From assembly GCA_023301665.1 (NCBI GenBank), contig JALZUL010000034.1, positions 1-6,439 on the forward strand: a stretch of DNA of 6,439 bases, in the 5' to 3' direction. Shown in pieces: positions 6,060 to 6,439 of this stretch. The stretch comes from Ascidiaceihabitans sp. GTDB lineage: Bacteria > Pseudomonadota > Alphaproteobacteria > Rhodobacterales > Rhodobacteraceae. The notes beneath the pieces were generated by a model. The model was not told the origin of the DNA. It saw only the letters and a list, made by a program, of their open reading frames with translations, and did not search any database. The first letter of the stretch is position 1. The number at the start of each line of letters is the position of its first letter. The position numbers and the translations under genes are program-made.

Positions 6060-6089
6060 GAGATTGTGCGCGCGGCTTGCTCTGGGTAA
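6027..6089 (+). CDS. Possible 20-residue leader ORF upstream of trmJ
   Basis: An ATG at 6027 (or 6048) opens a short frame ending at TAA 6087-6089, nine bases before the trmJ ATG and in the same frame. Its stop codon overlaps the trmJ Shine-Dalgarno sequence (TAAGGGAAGG), so if translated it could affect trmJ initiation. There is no good ribosome-binding site before either ATG and no homologue is recognised, so it may simply be chance. Confidence 0.15.
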   Translation: MTVLRAKMTVWEIVRAACSG

Positions 6090-6096
6090 GGGAAGG
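6088..6096 (+). promoter_or_regulatory. Ribosome-binding site of trmJ
   Basis: AAGGGAAGG lies just upstream of the ATG at 6099-6101 and offers two overlapping Shine-Dalgarno cores. Together with the in-frame stop at 6087-6089 it fixes the start of the methyltransferase. Confidence 0.8.
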
Positions 6097-6098
6097 GC

Positions 6099-6439
6099 AT
6101 GGTTGATATTCCTTTCTTTGTACTCGTACGCCCACAAATGGGTGAAAACATCGGCTCTGCAGCACGGGCGATGTATAATTTCGGTTTGGACCGGATGCGC
6201 ATTGTGGCCCCGCGTGATGGCTGGCCCAATCAAGCAGCGGTCGCTTTGGCCAGCGGTGCAGGGCGGTTGCTGGATGATGCGCAATTGTCGGACGATCTGG
6301 CGGGCAGCCTGTCGGATTGCACCTATGTTTTTGCCACTACCGCACGGGCGCGTGATCTGACCAAGCCGGTCTTTTCGCCTGAGGCTGCGATGAAGTTGGC
6401 GGCAGAAAAGATTGCAGCGGGTGAAAAAGTTGCTGTGAT
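6099..6439 (+). CDS. trmJ: TrmJ-type tRNA (cytidine/uridine-2'-O-)-methyltransferase, N-terminal part (3' truncated by window)
   Basis: The frame from ATG 6099 stays open to the window end, giving 113 residues of a protein expected to be about 240-250 long. It matches the SpoU/TrmH-like SPOUT methyltransferases of the TrmJ group, which use S-adenosylmethionine to 2'-O-methylate the ribose at tRNA position 32. The SpoU motif 1 is clear: PQMGENIGSAARAMYNFGL (12-30), with Asn17 and Arg23 at exactly the positions they hold in E. coli TrmJ. Next come RIVAPRDGWPNQAAVALASGAGRLLD (34-59) and the loop VFATTARARDLTKPV (77-91), equivalent to GTSARSR in E. coli TrmJ. The SAM-binding knot motifs 2 and 3 lie beyond the window. 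The ribosome-binding site is strong. Position-32 specificity is inferred from family; other TrmH-family groups are a less likely alternative. Confidence 0.9.
   Translation, partial: MVDIPFFVLVRPQMGENIGSAARAMYNFGLDRMRIVAPRDGWPNQAAVALASGAGRLLDDAQLSDDLAGSLSDCTYVFATTARARDLTKPVFSPEAAMKLAAEKIAAGEKVAV

Larger units (their letters stand above)
5902..6098. other. Divergent intergenic region between thiE-like and trmJ-like genes
   Basis: This is the longest non-coding stretch in the window and must hold promoters for both flanking genes. It contains the thiE-like ribosome-binding site (AAAAGGA, 5910-5916), a small AAAAG-GAAA-CTTTT hairpin (5953-5966), a 21-base-offset direct repeat (6026-6059) and the trmJ ribosome-binding site (6088-6096). 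I could not find a -35/-10 pair with good spacing on either strand, and no thiamine (THI-box) riboswitch features are recognisable. Confidence 0.5.

Noticed and set aside
5902..6098. Thiamine pyrophosphate riboswitch upstream of the thiE-like gene
   Set aside because: I looked for the conserved CUGAGA and ACCUG-like elements of the THI box in the leader and did not find them in a suitable arrangement.

Overview
The window looks like a compact chromosomal segment from an alphaproteobacterium, most likely a Rhodobacterales/Roseobacter-type marine bacterium. This rests on protein character: the patatin-like protein, the DUF502 membrane protein, the HupE/UreJ_2 protein and the ThiE-like protein all read like roseobacter homologues. 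GC content is moderate by eye. No mobile element, phage gene, CRISPR array, tRNA or rRNA is visible, and coding density is high: the longest stretch without an assigned gene is about 197 bases (5902-6098).

Layout from left to right. (1) The C-terminal part of a patatin-like phospholipase on + (1-636), cut by the window edge. (2) A convergent DUF502 membrane protein on - (648-1352). (3) A two-gene pseudouridine catabolism unit on - (psuK 3250 to 2345, psuG 2345 to 1428), joined by a TAATG stop/start overlap and followed by a probable intrinsic terminator at 1374-1404. (4) A divergent pair of exported or membrane proteins whose start codons are one base apart: a DUF4198 periplasmic protein on - (4096 to 3296) and a HupE/UreJ-type membrane protein on + (4098-5237). 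(5) A highly divergent ThiE/TenI-like protein on - (5269-5901), convergent with hupE, with a 9-bp inverted repeat between them. (6) The N-terminal third to half of a TrmJ-type tRNA methyltransferase on + (6099 to the edge), preceded by a small direct repeat and a possible short leader ORF.

How the genes work together. PsuK phosphorylates pseudouridine and PsuG cleaves the product to uracil and ribose 5-phosphate, a complete intracellular salvage step; no transporter or regulator for it is in view. The DUF4198 and HupE-like proteins belong to families tied to nickel, cobalt or other transition-metal handling, and both have a predicted mature N-terminus beginning His-Glu, so a shared metal-handling role is a reasonable inference. 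The remaining genes appear to be unrelated housekeeping neighbours. The points most worth a second look are the extreme start-to-start packing of the divergent pair, the loss of hallmark thiamine phosphate synthase residues in the ThiE-like protein, and the repeat/uORF upstream of trmJ. I see no clearly new multi-gene system.
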